Assembly: GCA_024195585.1 (NCBI GenBank)
Contig: SWBL01000452.1
Coordinates: 1 to 32,376 of the forward strand
Length of the DNA stretch: 32,376 nucleotides
DNA from: Aureobasidium sp. EXF-3400
Taxonomy: Eukaryota > Ascomycota > Dothideomycetes > Dothideales > Saccotheciaceae
Reading direction: 5' to 3'
The notes under the pieces were generated by a model. That model saw only the letters and a list, made by a program, of their open reading frames with translations, made no database searches and had not been told where the DNA came from. A program made the position numbers and the translations under genes. Positions 1-10,100 of this stretch are shown here, one piece after another (the stretch's first letter is position 1; each line of letters starts with the position of its first letter).

Positions 1-450
1 CTCCCTATTACCTCTTTGTCTCCTTGTCTACGTCTCGTCATATAGCCTAGACCCGTATCCACGTACTGTTATCTATTCCCGACTTCGCCCCTTGACACGT
101 ACTATATCTTCTAATACTTATATAGTTAATTACTCTAGCTCTAAGATATAGCGTAGTAGAAATATCTAGGTAATCTAACCCTTTTAGGAAGCTACGGCAA
201 AGTCTTAGCATTTTTGCACGCGCTCCTAATCTAGTATCTACGCCTTAACTCTTTAACTTAACTACTAACTCTCTTACTTACTACCTCTCTACTTATTCTA
301 CTGCTTTAAAGCTATCTAAAGGCTTTAGAGTACGCGTCTACTACTAGGTAAGCACTAAAATCCTTAAAACTAACTTATTCGCTATATCTATGCCCTTAGC
401 CCGTCTAAGAGCGTGTTATCTCGCGGCGGCATGCGTATAACACGCTCTTT
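1..450. repeat. TA-rich, RIP-like repeat remnant
   Basis: The + strand is rich in T, C and TA dinucleotides and poor in G, unlike the rest of the window. Read on the minus strand it resembles former coding sequence riddled with TAG and TAA triplets, as expected when CA/TG sites are converted to TA by repeat-induced point mutation. No long open frame survives and I cannot name the element. The change to ordinary base composition happens near position 450, just at an inverted repeat (407-449), so this may be the end of a decayed transposable element. RIP is an inference; only the composition and the stops are seen. Confidence 0.5.
407..449. repeat. 13-bp perfect inverted repeat at edge of TA-rich block
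   Basis: AAGAGCGTGTTAT at 407-419 is matched exactly by ATAACACGCTCTT at 437-449, with a 17-base GC-rich loop. It lies where the TA-rich sequence stops. It could be a hairpin or a nested terminus of a mobile element; no target-site duplication was identified. Confidence 0.6.
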
Positions 451-518
451 TGGCACTCGTCTTATTACAAATTCATCTAGAACTAATATGTTTCAATCTA
501 GTAGCATACAAAATCATC

Positions 519-2392
519 ATGCGCGCGGACAAGCCGTCGCGTCTTGTAGCGCGAAACATTGTTAGAAAGTCATTGGTACGTGTCTCCTTTACTACCTTGA
601 CCATTGAACCCTTACACGTCCTTTCTACGCACTATTTTGGGCGTCTTCTACCTGGCTTTCACTGTTCTTTGATCAAAGAAGGCAATGTCGCTGACCAAAG
701 TGAATAGGTTGACGAGATATGCGCCCATCGCATCGACGAGATAGGTGTAAGTGACCCTGTCCTTCCTCCAACGCTTCCGACGTCTCACGTCTATTTAATA
801 TCCGACATTCAAGCAGCTGACCACATTTCACTCTTCAGACTGAGCAATACTTGATCAAGTGGAAGCATACAGTCCCCTCCGAAGCTGTACTTTCCTGGCA
901 CAATGTCGACGATCTGGCTTCAATCGCGGACTCGCTGCAAACGTATATCGAAAACTTCAAGACAAGGTATTCCTTTACTTCACTTCACACATCTCATGAG
1001 CCTTCCATTTACTTATCTGCTACAGTCTCAAATCAGGATATGGAAATGGTTCACTTAGGCCACCTCACGCCGGAGTCTCCTCTCTGAAGCGTAAGAGTCC
1101 ACACGATGAGGACACCCCTTCAAGCCGGGCCTCATCACTCAGCACATCATCCACCTCATCGGTTACTCTGACCGGGAAAACGGAAGTCTACAATGGAGTC
1201 CTTCTTAAGAAGTCCGGAGACATATACCCACATCCTTTGACTACGGGTGTTGAACGCATCGATGCAACCACCGTTCCTACCCCAGAGATGCTCTCTGCAG
1301 CCAAGGCACACACAGTTGACGGTATCAGACAAGGCCGCAGATTCGTTCGCAGTCAGTTTAAGGAGAAGCTCGCACGTATTCCTGGTCCTCCGGTTACACT
1401 CGTCAATGATGTCAACAAAGATACACCATCGCTTGCTTTTACCTACATACAAGATTATGTCCTCGGTGAAGGCGTGTCTCGAGATGACGCAGATGCCGTC
1501 AAAATGGGATGCAAGAGATGCCGCCCCGACATGGGAGGCAACCGTGGGTGTGAATACACCGCGAAGTGCGACTGTCTGGAATTCGCAGCCCCCGATCTTA
1601 CACGTTGCAAGGATGATGACCAGAGAGAGCAATACGCAGCATGGGAAAGAGGCGAGGCAGACTCTGAGGGTCTGCCCAAGCGATTCCCTTACAGGATTGA
1701 CCCCATCAATAAGATGTTTGTGCTGGATCCTTTCTATCTGGAAAGCCGTCATCCCATCTACGAGTGCAATGAGTTATGCAACTGCGGCAAGAACTGCAAG
1801 AACCGATTGGTTCAGAAGGGCAGAAAGGTCCCACTGGAGATCTTCAGGACACCACAGCGAGATTTTGGTAAGTCGAATTTGTCCACATCCATGATTGTCA
1901 CTGACGAGCAACGAAGGTTTGCGTTGTCCTGTTGACCTCAAACGTGGACAATATATTGATCGCTACCTCGGAGAGCTGATCACGGACCGTGAGACAACCA
2001 TTCGTGAAGCAACCGGCACCTACGACAAAGCCTCATACTTGTTTTCTCTGGACAAGCACGCAGAAGATGACGAGCAACCAGGAGCGCTGCATAAAAGTGA
2101 CTGTTATGTTGCTGACGGCGAAAAGATGGGTGGCCCGACTCGGTTCATCAATCACAGCTGTGAACCGAACTGCCGTTTGTTCACTGTGAGCTACAACCGC
2201 TTCGACCGAAGGATCTACGACTTGGCCTTCTTCGCGTTGGAGAACATTCCAGCTGGTGATGAGCTCACTTTCGACTACATGGATGTCGAGGAAACAGAGT
2301 CTGCTCCTGGTCAAGCCAACGACACCATGGACGAAGGCGGCGTGAAGTGTCTATGTGGTGCAAAGAATTGCAGGGGCAAATTGTGGATGTGA
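519..2392 (+). CDS. Chromodomain-SET histone H3K9 methyltransferase (Clr4/SUV39 type)
   Basis: Predicted exons are 519-575, 708-746, 839-966, 1026-1867 and 1917-2392 (513 aa), with introns of 132, 92, 59 and 49 nt. All junctions keep frame and have GT donors, CTGAC-like branch sites and AG acceptors. Exons 1-3 join into a chromodomain (about residues 19-72) with VDEICAHR, EQYLIKWK, LSWHNVDDL and YIENF. A Ser/Thr/Lys-rich linker follows. A Cys-rich pre-SET region begins near residue 237 (MGCKRC, CDCLEF, CNCGKNCKNR). The SET domain holds YLGELIT, the cofactor/active-site motif NHSCEPN (about residue 434) and the FDY motif. The post-SET is CLCGAKNCRGKLW at the extreme C-terminus. In known relatives this nuclear enzyme methylates H3 Lys9 and seeds heterochromatin; the chromodomain reads the same mark. 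Neurospora DIM-5 lacks the chromodomain, so the layout here is closer to fission yeast Clr4. The SET part is certain; the first exon (ATG 519) is the weakest part of the model. Confidence 0.87.
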
Positions 2393-2916
2393 GTTTCCAC
2401 GATCTGAGAGATTGCAAAAGCGTGATTGTTTTAACGCGCGAGTTTTCTCTGTTCTCTTTCTTGTTTTTGGGTTGCAAGCATCAGAGGACGACTTGAAAGC
2501 GAGATGTTGCTTTGGAATGAGCGTAGCACAGCATAGCAAAGATACCTTTTTCGGCCTCGAATATTTTTTGTGCAATACAACTTGCAACTTGACTCTCCAC
2601 AGAGATGAAGCAATGGAACAAACCACAGAAGTCTTGAAGTCCTGGAAAACCGGAGCGAAGCCTTGACTGCTCAACGTCATGCTATCTCTCTTTATTCACC
2701 TTGTGAACTGTCGTGCAGTCTTGCAATTACACTACGGTGATGTTTACAGAGGTTGGGAGAGCAATAAGGCTAGAAGTCGGACTTTACGGCAGTAAAATGC
2801 CGAAGACAAAACCCAGTGACGCGATGCCTTGGCGCAAATTTCCAGCAGCTCGAACAATATCAACCCGTTATTCGCATAGCAGATACCAACCACAAAGAAT
2901 ACAAGCATAAACCGTC
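2393..2916. other. Intergenic: 3' flank of SET gene and promoter of GPN GTPase
   Basis: No gene-like reading frame was recognised. The stretch should hold the terminator of the methyltransferase and the promoter and 5' UTR of the GTPase, both on the + strand. I see no clear repeat or site. Confidence 0.5.
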
Positions 2917-3807
2917 ATGTCCAAGTACGGTGTATTGGCCATTGGTCCTGCTGGTGCTGGCAAAACGACCTTCTGCTCGGCGCTGATCGGCCATCTGAAG
3001 AACTCGCGTCGCTCGTGTTTCTACATCAACCTCGACCCCGCCGCCGAGGAGTTTGTCTATGAGCCCGATCTCGACATCAGAGAGCTCATCACGCTCGAAG
3101 ATGTCATGGAAGAAATGGGCCTCGGTCCCAACGGTGGTCTGATCTACTGCTTCGAGTTCCTTCTGGAGAACATGGACTTCATCACCGACCCGCTGGAAGA
3201 GGTGGGTGAAGAGTACCTCATTATCATCGATATGCCTGGCCAGATTGAGTTGTATACCCATGTGCCCATTCTGCCTACTCTTGTCAAGTCCTTGACTAGA
3301 GGTTCTCTCAACGTCAATCTCTGCGCCGCCTACTTGCTGGAAGCCACCTTCGTCGTAGATCGCGCAAAGTTCTTTGCTGGAACTCTGAGTGCCATGAGTG
3401 CTATGCTCATGCTTGAGGTCCCTCACGTCAACATTCTCAGCAAGATGGACCTAGTCAAGGGCACTGTCGCGAAGAAAGATCTCAAGCGCTTTATTGACCC
3501 CGACGTCAGCCTGCTTGACGAAGACCCGACTACCGGTCTGTACTACGATGAAACCAACGATCCCGACGATGTTACCGACTCCCAAAGCGTCATGGCCGGC
3601 TCTTCATTCAACAAGCTGAATCGCGCTGTTGGTCAGCTCATTGACGACTTTGCCATGGTTTCATTCCTCAAGCTTGACGCCCAAGATGAAGACAGTGTCG
3701 GCTCCGTGCTTTCATACATCGACGATGCCATTCAATTCCACGAAGCCCAGGAACCAAAGGAACCACAAGATGAAGCACAAGACGAAGAGATGGCCGAGAT
3801 GGGTTGA
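2917..3807 (+). CDS. GPN3: GPN-loop GTPase 3 homologue
   Basis: A single exon gives 296 aa. The Walker A/G1 motif is GPAGAGKT (residues 10-17). The family-defining Gly-Pro-Asn insertion is GPNGG (70-74). G3 is DMPGQIELYTH (105-115) and the G4-like motif is SKMDL near residue 175. The order and spacing match eukaryotic GPN3 (yeast YLR243W, human GPN3), which are usually 275-285 aa; the extra length is an acidic Glu/Gln-rich tail. GPN3 pairs with GPN1 and is needed in the cytoplasm for assembly and nuclear import of RNA polymerase II. Of the three paralogues GPN3 fits best because of the short size and the N-terminal start directly before the P-loop. No intron is needed. It is most likely an essential housekeeping gene. 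Confidence 0.9.
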   Translation: MSKYGVLAIGPAGAGKTTFCSALIGHLKNSRRSCFYINLDPAAEEFVYEPDLDIRELITLEDVMEEMGLGPNGGLIYCFEFLLENMDFITDPLEEVGEEYLIIIDMPGQIELYTHVPILPTLVKSLTRGSLNVNLCAAYLLEATFVVDRAKFFAGTLSAMSAMLMLEVPHVNILSKMDLVKGTVAKKDLKRFIDPDVSLLDEDPTTGLYYDETNDPDDVTDSQSVMAGSSFNKLNRAVGQLIDDFAMVSFLKLDAQDEDSVGSVLSYIDDAIQFHEAQEPKEPQDEAQDEEMAEMG

Positions 3808-4882
3808 GACGAAAGCACTCTACACACACCATAATGAAACCACAAAGCGACGGATCAAGCATGTACAATGCTCCGCGTCCATAAACACAGGTCGGATATC
3901 TACAAGCTTGGCAGCCACCACATCCCCCGACCAGCGACGGATGGATACTGCCCCCCGACGAACCTCGGAGAAACACAAACTCCGCTATGGAGGACTCATG
4001 GTTCGGCACCGCTTCATAGTGGGTTTATACTCCGACACCTCTCCGGACCCCAGAGCCTTCAAAAACTCCTCACGCCAATTGGAGTTGAGGTCTCAAAGCT
4101 CCGGAGATGACAAGAACCAGAAGAAACGAGAAAAACGACATCAATCTCGTCTGCAGACGGAAGCATGGTTACCAAACGTCAGTGTGGCTTATAGACAGCG
4201 AATGTATACCTCCGATATCCCTTTCTCCCTTTTTATCTCTGTTCTTCTCCATAGTCTGCATATTGTGTCGACTGGAAATAAGTCTTGTCTGAGAAAAGAG
4301 TAGTGAGATACATGCCAAGCCGGGATGCGATCATGCTAGACAGCTCGACCGCGCTTTCTCCCTTTGACTCTTACCTTATCTATTCAACTCTGAGCAATCA
4401 CCGATCTATGCAAACACATGGTATCTGATTCAAACACACGATATCTGATTGAACAGATCCGACATCTATAAACGAACTTGACCACAATACCTTCACTACG
4501 TGTTTATAGCACAGTGGCTGCGAAGTCTTGCATCTCAGCTATACCTCTGGCTTGACCATGAGAACAAGAGTAGGGCGTACCTTCCATCAGCATGTCGATT
4601 CGCCATCCAAGGTCGTCATGCGGATTCATCTGGCGTTTTTCGTCGACGACTACTCGAGTCTCGCCTTCAAAGATAAGGAGAGCGTGCGGGGTTTCATTCA
4701 GCTGCGTGATGCTGTATTTGATGTACCTGGTCCTTGTAAGTATCGTGTGTTGTCAGACTGCCACATGGCCAAGGAAGTTTGATCCAAAGCTCTCTTAAGC
4801 TTCCAGCACTCTTTCCTTTGTTCGTTTTACCATACCACAACATCCTCTGTCACACCTAATATTCTGCCAGCCGCGAAGCATT
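3808..4882. other. 1.1 kb intergenic region without a recognisable gene
   Basis: Open frames here (for example 4528-4782) have random-looking composition and no family likeness. The region carries several CGGAG/CTCCG words between 3960 and 4110 and a 20-bp tandem duplication at 4411-4450. The last part is the promoter side of the transporter pseudogene. Confidence 0.45.
4411..4450. repeat. Two tandem copies of a 20-bp unit
   Basis: The unit at 4411-4430 (CAAACACATGGTATCTGATT) is followed directly by a second copy at 4431-4450 that differs at two positions. It lies about 430 bp before the transporter pseudogene start. Function is unknown. Confidence 0.65.
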
Positions 4883-6507
4883 ATGGCTCCGAACGATAGT
4901 ATCGTCGTAGAGGCAACGACGCTTCCGCAGGATGAGCAGCTATCCGATAACTCGCGAAGATCGTGGAGCCGTAGAAGGTAAGACGAATGGCTGGAATGCT
5001 AGCGACGATAAATGTGTTGATATGATCAGCTATACTGGAACCCTGGCCTTCAACATTTGCGCCTTCATATTGCCTGCTCTCTACGGAACACTCAGCAAAC
5101 TTTGGGTTGCCAACATCGACTCGTCCATGGTCGTGACTACCAACGTCTACACCTATATCGGAGTGGTCGCTGAAGTCCTGAATGAGGGCCTCCCACGAGC
5201 ATCCTGGTTGATCATCGGAGACAGAGCAAATAGATCCGTCTCCGCAAGATACAGTCTCTCGTTCACATTGATCATTTTCCAGAGCATCCTCGGACTGATC
5301 ATGTCAATCGCATTCGTGGGCGCAGCTAAACAATTCGCGAGCGGCTTTGTCCCTGTCGAGGTTCGTGCAGCTTCTCTGACATACATTCGGATTTCGGCGT
5401 TCTCAGCTCTGTCGTCAGCCATAGAGACAGCTGTTTCTACCAGTACCAGAGCTCTCGACAGACCGGATGTACCTTTGATCATCTCGACAGTCAAGTTCTT
5501 GGTCAGCATCGTTCTTGATCTCTTGATCATCTCCAAGGTCCATGTTGGCAACTTCACACCTACGGTTAACATGCAAGCTACCACTCAGTTGGCATGTAAC
5601 ATGGCTTCTGCCCTATTTGGCCTTGGATAATTCTGCTTCGTCACTTTCAGGATAGACAAGCAACGAGCTGTGGCATATCACGATCTGCCAGTGCGACCTA
5701 GTCTGGCATGCTTGAAGACATTGGCAAGACCTGGTGTTTTGACCTTTGCTGAGTCTGCTATTCGGAATTCTCTGTATCTGTGGCTGGTCAATGGCATCGT
5801 GGCAATGGGACAAGACTATGCGACTGCATGGGGCGTGTTCTCCTCCATACGTTGGGGGCTTATCATGGTGCCGGTAAGTCAAACATCCGAAGCCGTGGTC
5901 TTCTTGTCATCTGATCTCGTACAACCATACTAACCATACCTCCAACTAGGTCCAAGCGCTCGAAGCCACCACACTGACATTCATCGGTCATGCCTGGGGA
6001 GAGTGGAGAAAAGAGGTCGATGGTGAAGGAAAGCCCAGAGCAACATGACGGCAATTACACCACATAATCAAACCAGCTTTACGGTCCTGCGTCATTGCAC
6101 TGGCCGTCGAGGTACCTCTCTGCATATTCATGTCTGAGTACGGTGCCCGCCGCTTCGCCTTCTACCTGTCCGAGTCCCACACCGTCTCCGAGATCACCGC
6201 AAAGATGTGGAGGACCATTGATTGGTGCTACATCTTCTATGCTCTGTCTACACAATTGGCGGCAATCCTACTCGCCACTCGACCTCGGTGGTACCTCTAT
6301 CAAAGTCTGATCTCGAACCTCTTGTGGGTTCTGCCATGGGCGATAGTGGTGAGTAAGGCGAACATTACACCTGATGATGCTTGAACGTATCATTCTGTTG
6401 TCTTTGGCGGATCTCTTGTTTTTAGCTTCGCTGATGTTTTGGCTGTTGACTTGGTGTGGGCTTGGGCGCTACTGAGGGGCAAGATGCGATTGTCAAAGAT
6501 TTACTGA
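4883..6507 (+). pseudogene. MATE-type multidrug/toxin extrusion transporter, broken by three in-frame stops
   Basis: The ATG at 4883 opens exon 1 (4883-4977); a 52-nt intron (GTAAGA...CAG) leads to an exon at 5030-5873, then a 76-nt intron (5874-5949, GTAAGT...TAG) to a last exon ending at the natural stop 6505-6507. The translation is a polytopic membrane protein with MATE-like segments such as [19 protein letters not shown] and [11 protein letters not shown], and later ALEATTLTFIGHAWGEW. The frame is continuous over the whole length except for TAA at 5628-5630, TGA at 6046-6048 and TGA at 6382-6384. Sequence on both sides of each stop reads as one protein in the same frame, with no indels. 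The TGAs fit CGA-to-TGA and TGG-to-TGA transitions. MATE proteins exchange H+ or Na+ for drugs and metabolites across membranes. The first TAA could be skipped only by a 63-nt intron with a poor GTTGGC donor (5588-5650). I judge it a recently inactivated gene. Confidence 0.8.
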
Positions 6508-6896
6508 GGTGGAGGGGGTCCGCCCTGTGCTGTTTCACATCAAGAGATTGGTCTAGAGAGAGCTGGTACAAATCTCCGCTCTTGGTAGATCCTGGTCCCT
6601 CTCTTGAAAGTTATCGTGTAGTTCTGCAGCTATAGCGAAATCGTCATCAGCAAGAACGAAGGCTATGTCATTTATATGCTTCCTGAAACTTACGCTTCAT
6701 CTTTTTCTCGATCAGATCAATACGAAGGTCACCAGCAAAGCGCGAACGTATGATGGTAAAGCCTAGACAGGCGTGAACATTGATAAAACTGCCTTATGAA
6801 AAGAAGTGTGCCGAAAGGACCAAAGATATAGAAGAAGATAACATAGAAGTCAGAAGATCCATCGTTCCACCATCGGTATATCTCTATCTGGTATGT
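6508..6896. other. Convergent intergenic spacer
   Basis: This separates the 3' ends of the transporter pseudogene (+) and the GH131 gene (-). I see no gene, repeat or clear site in it. Confidence 0.5.
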
Positions 6897-7907
6897 CTAG
6901 ACGTAGACGTACTCGACAGCGCAGCTACCAGCATAAGTTGAAGTAGGAGCAGGCTGAGCAGCAGCAGTCGAAGTGGGAACGGGCTTGACGCTAGTCTGCA
7001 TGGTAGTAGGAACAGCACTGGCAGAGCTCTTGACAGAGGTAGCAGACGAAGCCACAGCCTTTGAGGAAGTAGTCTTCACAGCAGCAACCGAGGAAGTAGT
7101 AACGGGAGCCTTGGAAACAACAGCCGAAGAAGAGCTCTTAGCAGGAGCCGCACCACCAGCACCACTGCCCACCGAAGTAGTAAGCTCGCCATCCTCAATA
7201 TAAACACTGCTGAAGAACCAATCTTCCTTTGTCTTCGAAAACTTGAGCACACCAACATGCCAATCAGCTCCATTGGAGCTCACAGAAGCCTTCAAAGGTC
7301 CAGCCTTAGAAACCAACTTATCGCCACCAGTAGAGTGGAAGAACTCTACAGTGCTGGCGTCAAAGTCAATTCCATAAGCTACATTGTGCCACTCATTGGC
7401 AGAGAAATCCATATCAAAGGCGGACTTGCCATCGGTCATCCATTGCAGTTTTCCATTGCTGCCGTCAACGCCATACTTCAGTTCTGTAAAGTGGGATTCG
7501 AAAAAGGCGACTTGGTGCTCAGCGGTTGTGTCAGGAGCATTTTCAGTTCCGCGCTTGAGACTGAAGTGGTAGTATTTCTTGCCCTTGTTGATGGCGGCTT
7601 TGGTGGAGGGGATCAATTCGGTACGCATCATGCTTTGTCCGTTCCAGGAGGAAGTGCCATCGACGGTGATGCGGGCGCCCTCTGATGAGGTGTCGGCGGG
7701 GTTGGCATAGTCGGGGCTGATGTTGATGTAGTCGGTGGTTGCGCCGGAGCCGTGGATGTAGTATTGGTAAGCGCCGACCTGGTTTTCCCAGGACCATTTG
7801 CCGATATCTGCCGCGGAGGTTGAGGTGAAGCGGCCGTCCCAGATGATTTCGGCCATGCTGGAGCCTGCCAGCAGGGCGGTGGTGAGAGCGATGGAGTTGA
7901 AGTACAT
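6897..7907 (-). CDS. Secreted glycoside hydrolase family 131 beta-glucanase
   Basis: A single exon gives 336 aa. Residues 1-19 form a signal peptide (hydrophobic core ALTTALLAGSSMA) followed by mature EIIWDGRF. The catalytic domain spans about residues 20-245, with GH131-like blocks WSWENQVGAYQYYIHGSG, WNGQSMMRTELIP, KKYYHFSLKRGTE, HQVAFFESHFTELKYG, WHNVAYGIDFDA and WHVGVLKF. The C-terminal 90 residues are a Ser/Thr/Ala/Pro-rich, probably O-glycosylated tail, ending in a short GSCAVEYVYV segment; no CBM1 is present. Characterised GH131 enzymes cleave beta-1,3, beta-1,6 and beta-1,4 glucans, acting on plant or fungal wall material outside the cell. It shares strand and neighbourhood with two GH3 glycosidases. 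A CCCCGC word (CreA-like site) at 8221-8226 lies about 315 bp upstream of the ATG. Confidence 0.88.
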   Translation of the reverse strand: MYFNSIALTTALLAGSSMAEIIWDGRFTSTSAADIGKWSWENQVGAYQYYIHGSGATTDYINISPDYANPADTSSEGARITVDGTSSWNGQSMMRTELIPSTKAAINKGKKYYHFSLKRGTENAPDTTAEHQVAFFESHFTELKYGVDGSNGKLQWMTDGKSAFDMDFSANEWHNVAYGIDFDASTVEFFHSTGGDKLVSKAGPLKASVSSNGADWHVGVLKFSKTKEDWFFSSVYIEDGELTTSVGSGAGGAAPAKSSSSAVVSKAPVTTSSVAAVKTTSSKAVASSATSVKSSASAVPTTMQTSVKPVPTSTAAAQPAPTSTYAGSCAVEYVYV

Positions 7908-9025
7908 TTTGACGTTTGAGAAATGAGTGGCAGTACGAGGTCAACTCGTGAGAGGTCGAAAAGAATGGAAAGGGTAGAACGGAAATACGATGAGTAGGAC
8001 TGATTCAGAGGAAGGAAGGAGCAGAAACCCGCAGAGGGAAGAGCACAAGCTTATATCATTCGGCGAAACAACTTACACTGCTTATAGTTCAATCTATTCG
8101 CCGGCTAGACTGTGGCTCTGGTCGAACGATGGGATTTTACATTCTGAGTATTCCTTGCAGTACGAGATGAAAGGGTTTGACAGCAGTCGGTTAGCGATGT
8201 CGATAGAAACTCTTGATGTGCCCCGCAGTGGTTTCGTCTCAGATTGATTGCACCTACACAACGATGAGGAGAATCTGGACCAAGAGTCATTAGCCAGTCC
8301 CGTGTATTTCAATACGATATCATCAGAGTAATGAGCATGAGTTCTTGAAGAGACTAGCAACTCAAGATAGTCTCTGATTGAAGGGAAGACAGCAAAGAAC
8401 CGGCATGAGGTTGTGGTTGTAGAAGTCTGCCAAGGCCGGAGACGCTGTATTCTGAAACGCAACAGCAGAGCCGAGCGGCGAGCAGACCAGGGAAAGACTC
8501 TATACTTTGCAAGCGAGATTCAAACATGATAAACGAACAGAAGAATGCACTTGGCGCTCTATTTAGGTTGATGGAAAGACTGACAGCCCAAGGGGTCGAG
8601 ACATGAGGTAGATGAATAACCGAGTGATGGCGAAACTTCGGTCAACAAGCTACATACCAACTTCGACTCTACCGGTGCAAGCCGATTACTTGATGGTGGT
8701 TAGGAAGGAGGCGGGGAAGGCGAGGAGGAGTATGATACCGCGTAGAATTTCAGATGCGTTTGCATGCAATCAGGCAACAACGTGTCTTTGTCACACCGGT
8801 GTGCAGCAATCCTTCGCACATCCGCTCCTCAAAAAAGTCTCCGAGTTATGTCTCCGAAAACTCCTTGACAAGTCACCACCACTCGGAGACTGTTGGAATA
8901 GGCCTTGACGACTGGATATTTCCACAGCTATAAGTATCTAGAAGTTTGCTCTTGCCATCTCATTATCTCCACACCATCTCCTCACACTCTGCTTCTTTCC
9001 AAAAGTCAATTCGCCAACACCCAAA
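7908..9025. other. Divergent promoter region between GH131 and methyltransferase genes
   Basis: The 1.1 kb holds the promoters of two genes read outward. No coding frame here looks real. It contains a CCCCGC word at 8221 on the GH131 side and a strong 11-bp inverted repeat (8836-8891) on the methyltransferase side. Confidence 0.5.
8836..8891. promoter_or_regulatory. 11-bp inverted repeat in methyltransferase promoter
   Basis: AGTCTCCGAGT (8836-8846) is exactly complementary to ACTCGGAGACT (8881-8891), with a 34-base spacer that holds another TCTCCGA. The right arm ends about 135 bp before the ATG at 9026. Such paired half-sites often bind dimeric Zn2Cys6 regulators (inference). Confidence 0.45.
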
Positions 9026-9946
9026 ATGTCTCCTTCCTCCACCAACCACCCAAATTTCAAAGTCAGTGCTGCAGACTGGAATAAAACGTCAACAAACTAC
9101 GCTCAAAATGTTTCCAAAGCGCCTATGTCCATTCCTATCGCTCGCCTTATTGAACTCCTGAATACACATCTTCCCTTCTCCTCCGCAACAACCATCCTCG
9201 ATATCGGCTGTGGCCCCGGCAATGGCACTTCGGCAATAATTTCCTCTTATCACTCTACTCTCCCTCCCCAAGCTCAGATCCTCGCTACAGACTTCAGCAG
9301 TGGGATGGTTGATGTCGTAATCCGCACTCGCCTCTCCAAACTCGACGAACTGCAAGAGGGAAGCACAGAAAGGGAAGCTTGGGAAAAAGTGCAGCCAATG
9401 GTGTTAGACGCCACGGATTTGAGTCCTTTGCCCGGCTCCTCAATCTCACACATCATTGCCAATTTCGTCTTCTTCATGACTGAGCAGCCAGAAAAAGCAT
9501 TATCAGAGGCATTGAGAGCCCTTCAAAACCAGGGCGTTTGTGCCTGTTCCTCTTGGCACAGAGGACAATGGATGGAACTGCTAGATCTTGCTGCCCAACG
9601 CAGCTTCCCTGGTTTTGGCAAGCCAGTGCCAGAGATGCCTGTTATTGCTGCTGAGTGGAGAAGTGCTGAGGGTATGAGTGGGTTATTGAAGCAAGCAGGG
9701 TTTGGGGAAGTGCATACAGAGTATGTGGAAGCTCCGATTGTTACTGCTAGCCCAGAAGGGTTTGCGGGCTTCTTTTTGGGCAGTGGAAATCCGGCTGTTA
9801 CTTGGATTACTGATGTGCTGGATGAGGAGGAAGTGAAAGAGGTAGAGAAGCAGTTTGCGCTGGTGATTAGGGAGATGTGTGAGAGAAATGAGGAAGGTGC
9901 TTATGTGCTTGCTGGTATTGCTGTCCTTGCTATCGGTCGCAAATAG
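9026..9946 (+). CDS. Class I SAM-dependent methyltransferase (UbiE/Methyltransf_25-like)
   Basis: A single exon gives 306 aa with the start in a CAAAATG context. Motif I, the SAM-binding glycine loop, is ILDIGCGPGNGTS (residues 57-69). An acidic strand follows at QILATDFSSGM, a motif II/III-like segment at MVLDATDLSPLP, and a motif IV-like strand at SHIIANFVFFM. The C-terminal third has LLKQAGFGEVHTEY, usual for small-molecule methyltransferases of this fold. There is no signal peptide or membrane segment, so it is probably cytosolic. The substrate cannot be told from sequence. It sits alone on the + strand among minus-strand glycosidases with no other secondary-metabolite enzyme nearby, so a pathway cannot be assigned. 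Confidence 0.8.
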   Translation: MSPSSTNHPNFKVSAADWNKTSTNYAQNVSKAPMSIPIARLIELLNTHLPFSSATTILDIGCGPGNGTSAIISSYHSTLPPQAQILATDFSSGMVDVVIRTRLSKLDELQEGSTEREAWEKVQPMVLDATDLSPLPGSSISHIIANFVFFMTEQPEKALSEALRALQNQGVCACSSWHRGQWMELLDLAAQRSFPGFGKPVPEMPVIAAEWRSAEGMSGLLKQAGFGEVHTEYVEAPIVTASPEGFAGFFLGSGNPAVTWITDVLDEEEVKEVEKQFALVIREMCERNEEGAYVLAGIAVLAIGRK

Positions 9947-10100
9947 TGGATCGTAATCGTTCTTTCTCTAATTCCATCCATTTCAATTTGCATAAATTAT
10001 TATCAAAAGAGAATTGATTCGTACCGCCGATGCTAGACAATCTATCCACTCCAAAGGGTCATCAAGTCATCTATGACACGCCCATGTCCACACGGCATTC

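Noticed and set aside
1156..1752. Minus-strand frame of 198 codons inside the SET gene
   Set aside because: It is antisense to the pre-SET region and linker, whose Cys pattern proves the + strand frame.
3629..4303. Long + strand frame overlapping the end of the GPN3 gene
   Set aside because: Its first part is a shadow of GPN3 in another frame and the rest is random in composition with no family likeness.
5588..5650. A 63-nt intron that would remove the first stop of the MATE gene
   Set aside because: The donor would be GTTGGC, far from the GTAAGT/GTATGT used by every other intron here, and it would delete part of a membrane segment; the other two stops would still remain.
6349..6425. A GTGAGT...TTTTTAG intron near the MATE C-terminus that would avoid the third stop
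   Set aside because: Splicing here shifts the frame and meets TGA two codons later, so it does not restore the conserved-looking C-terminal part.
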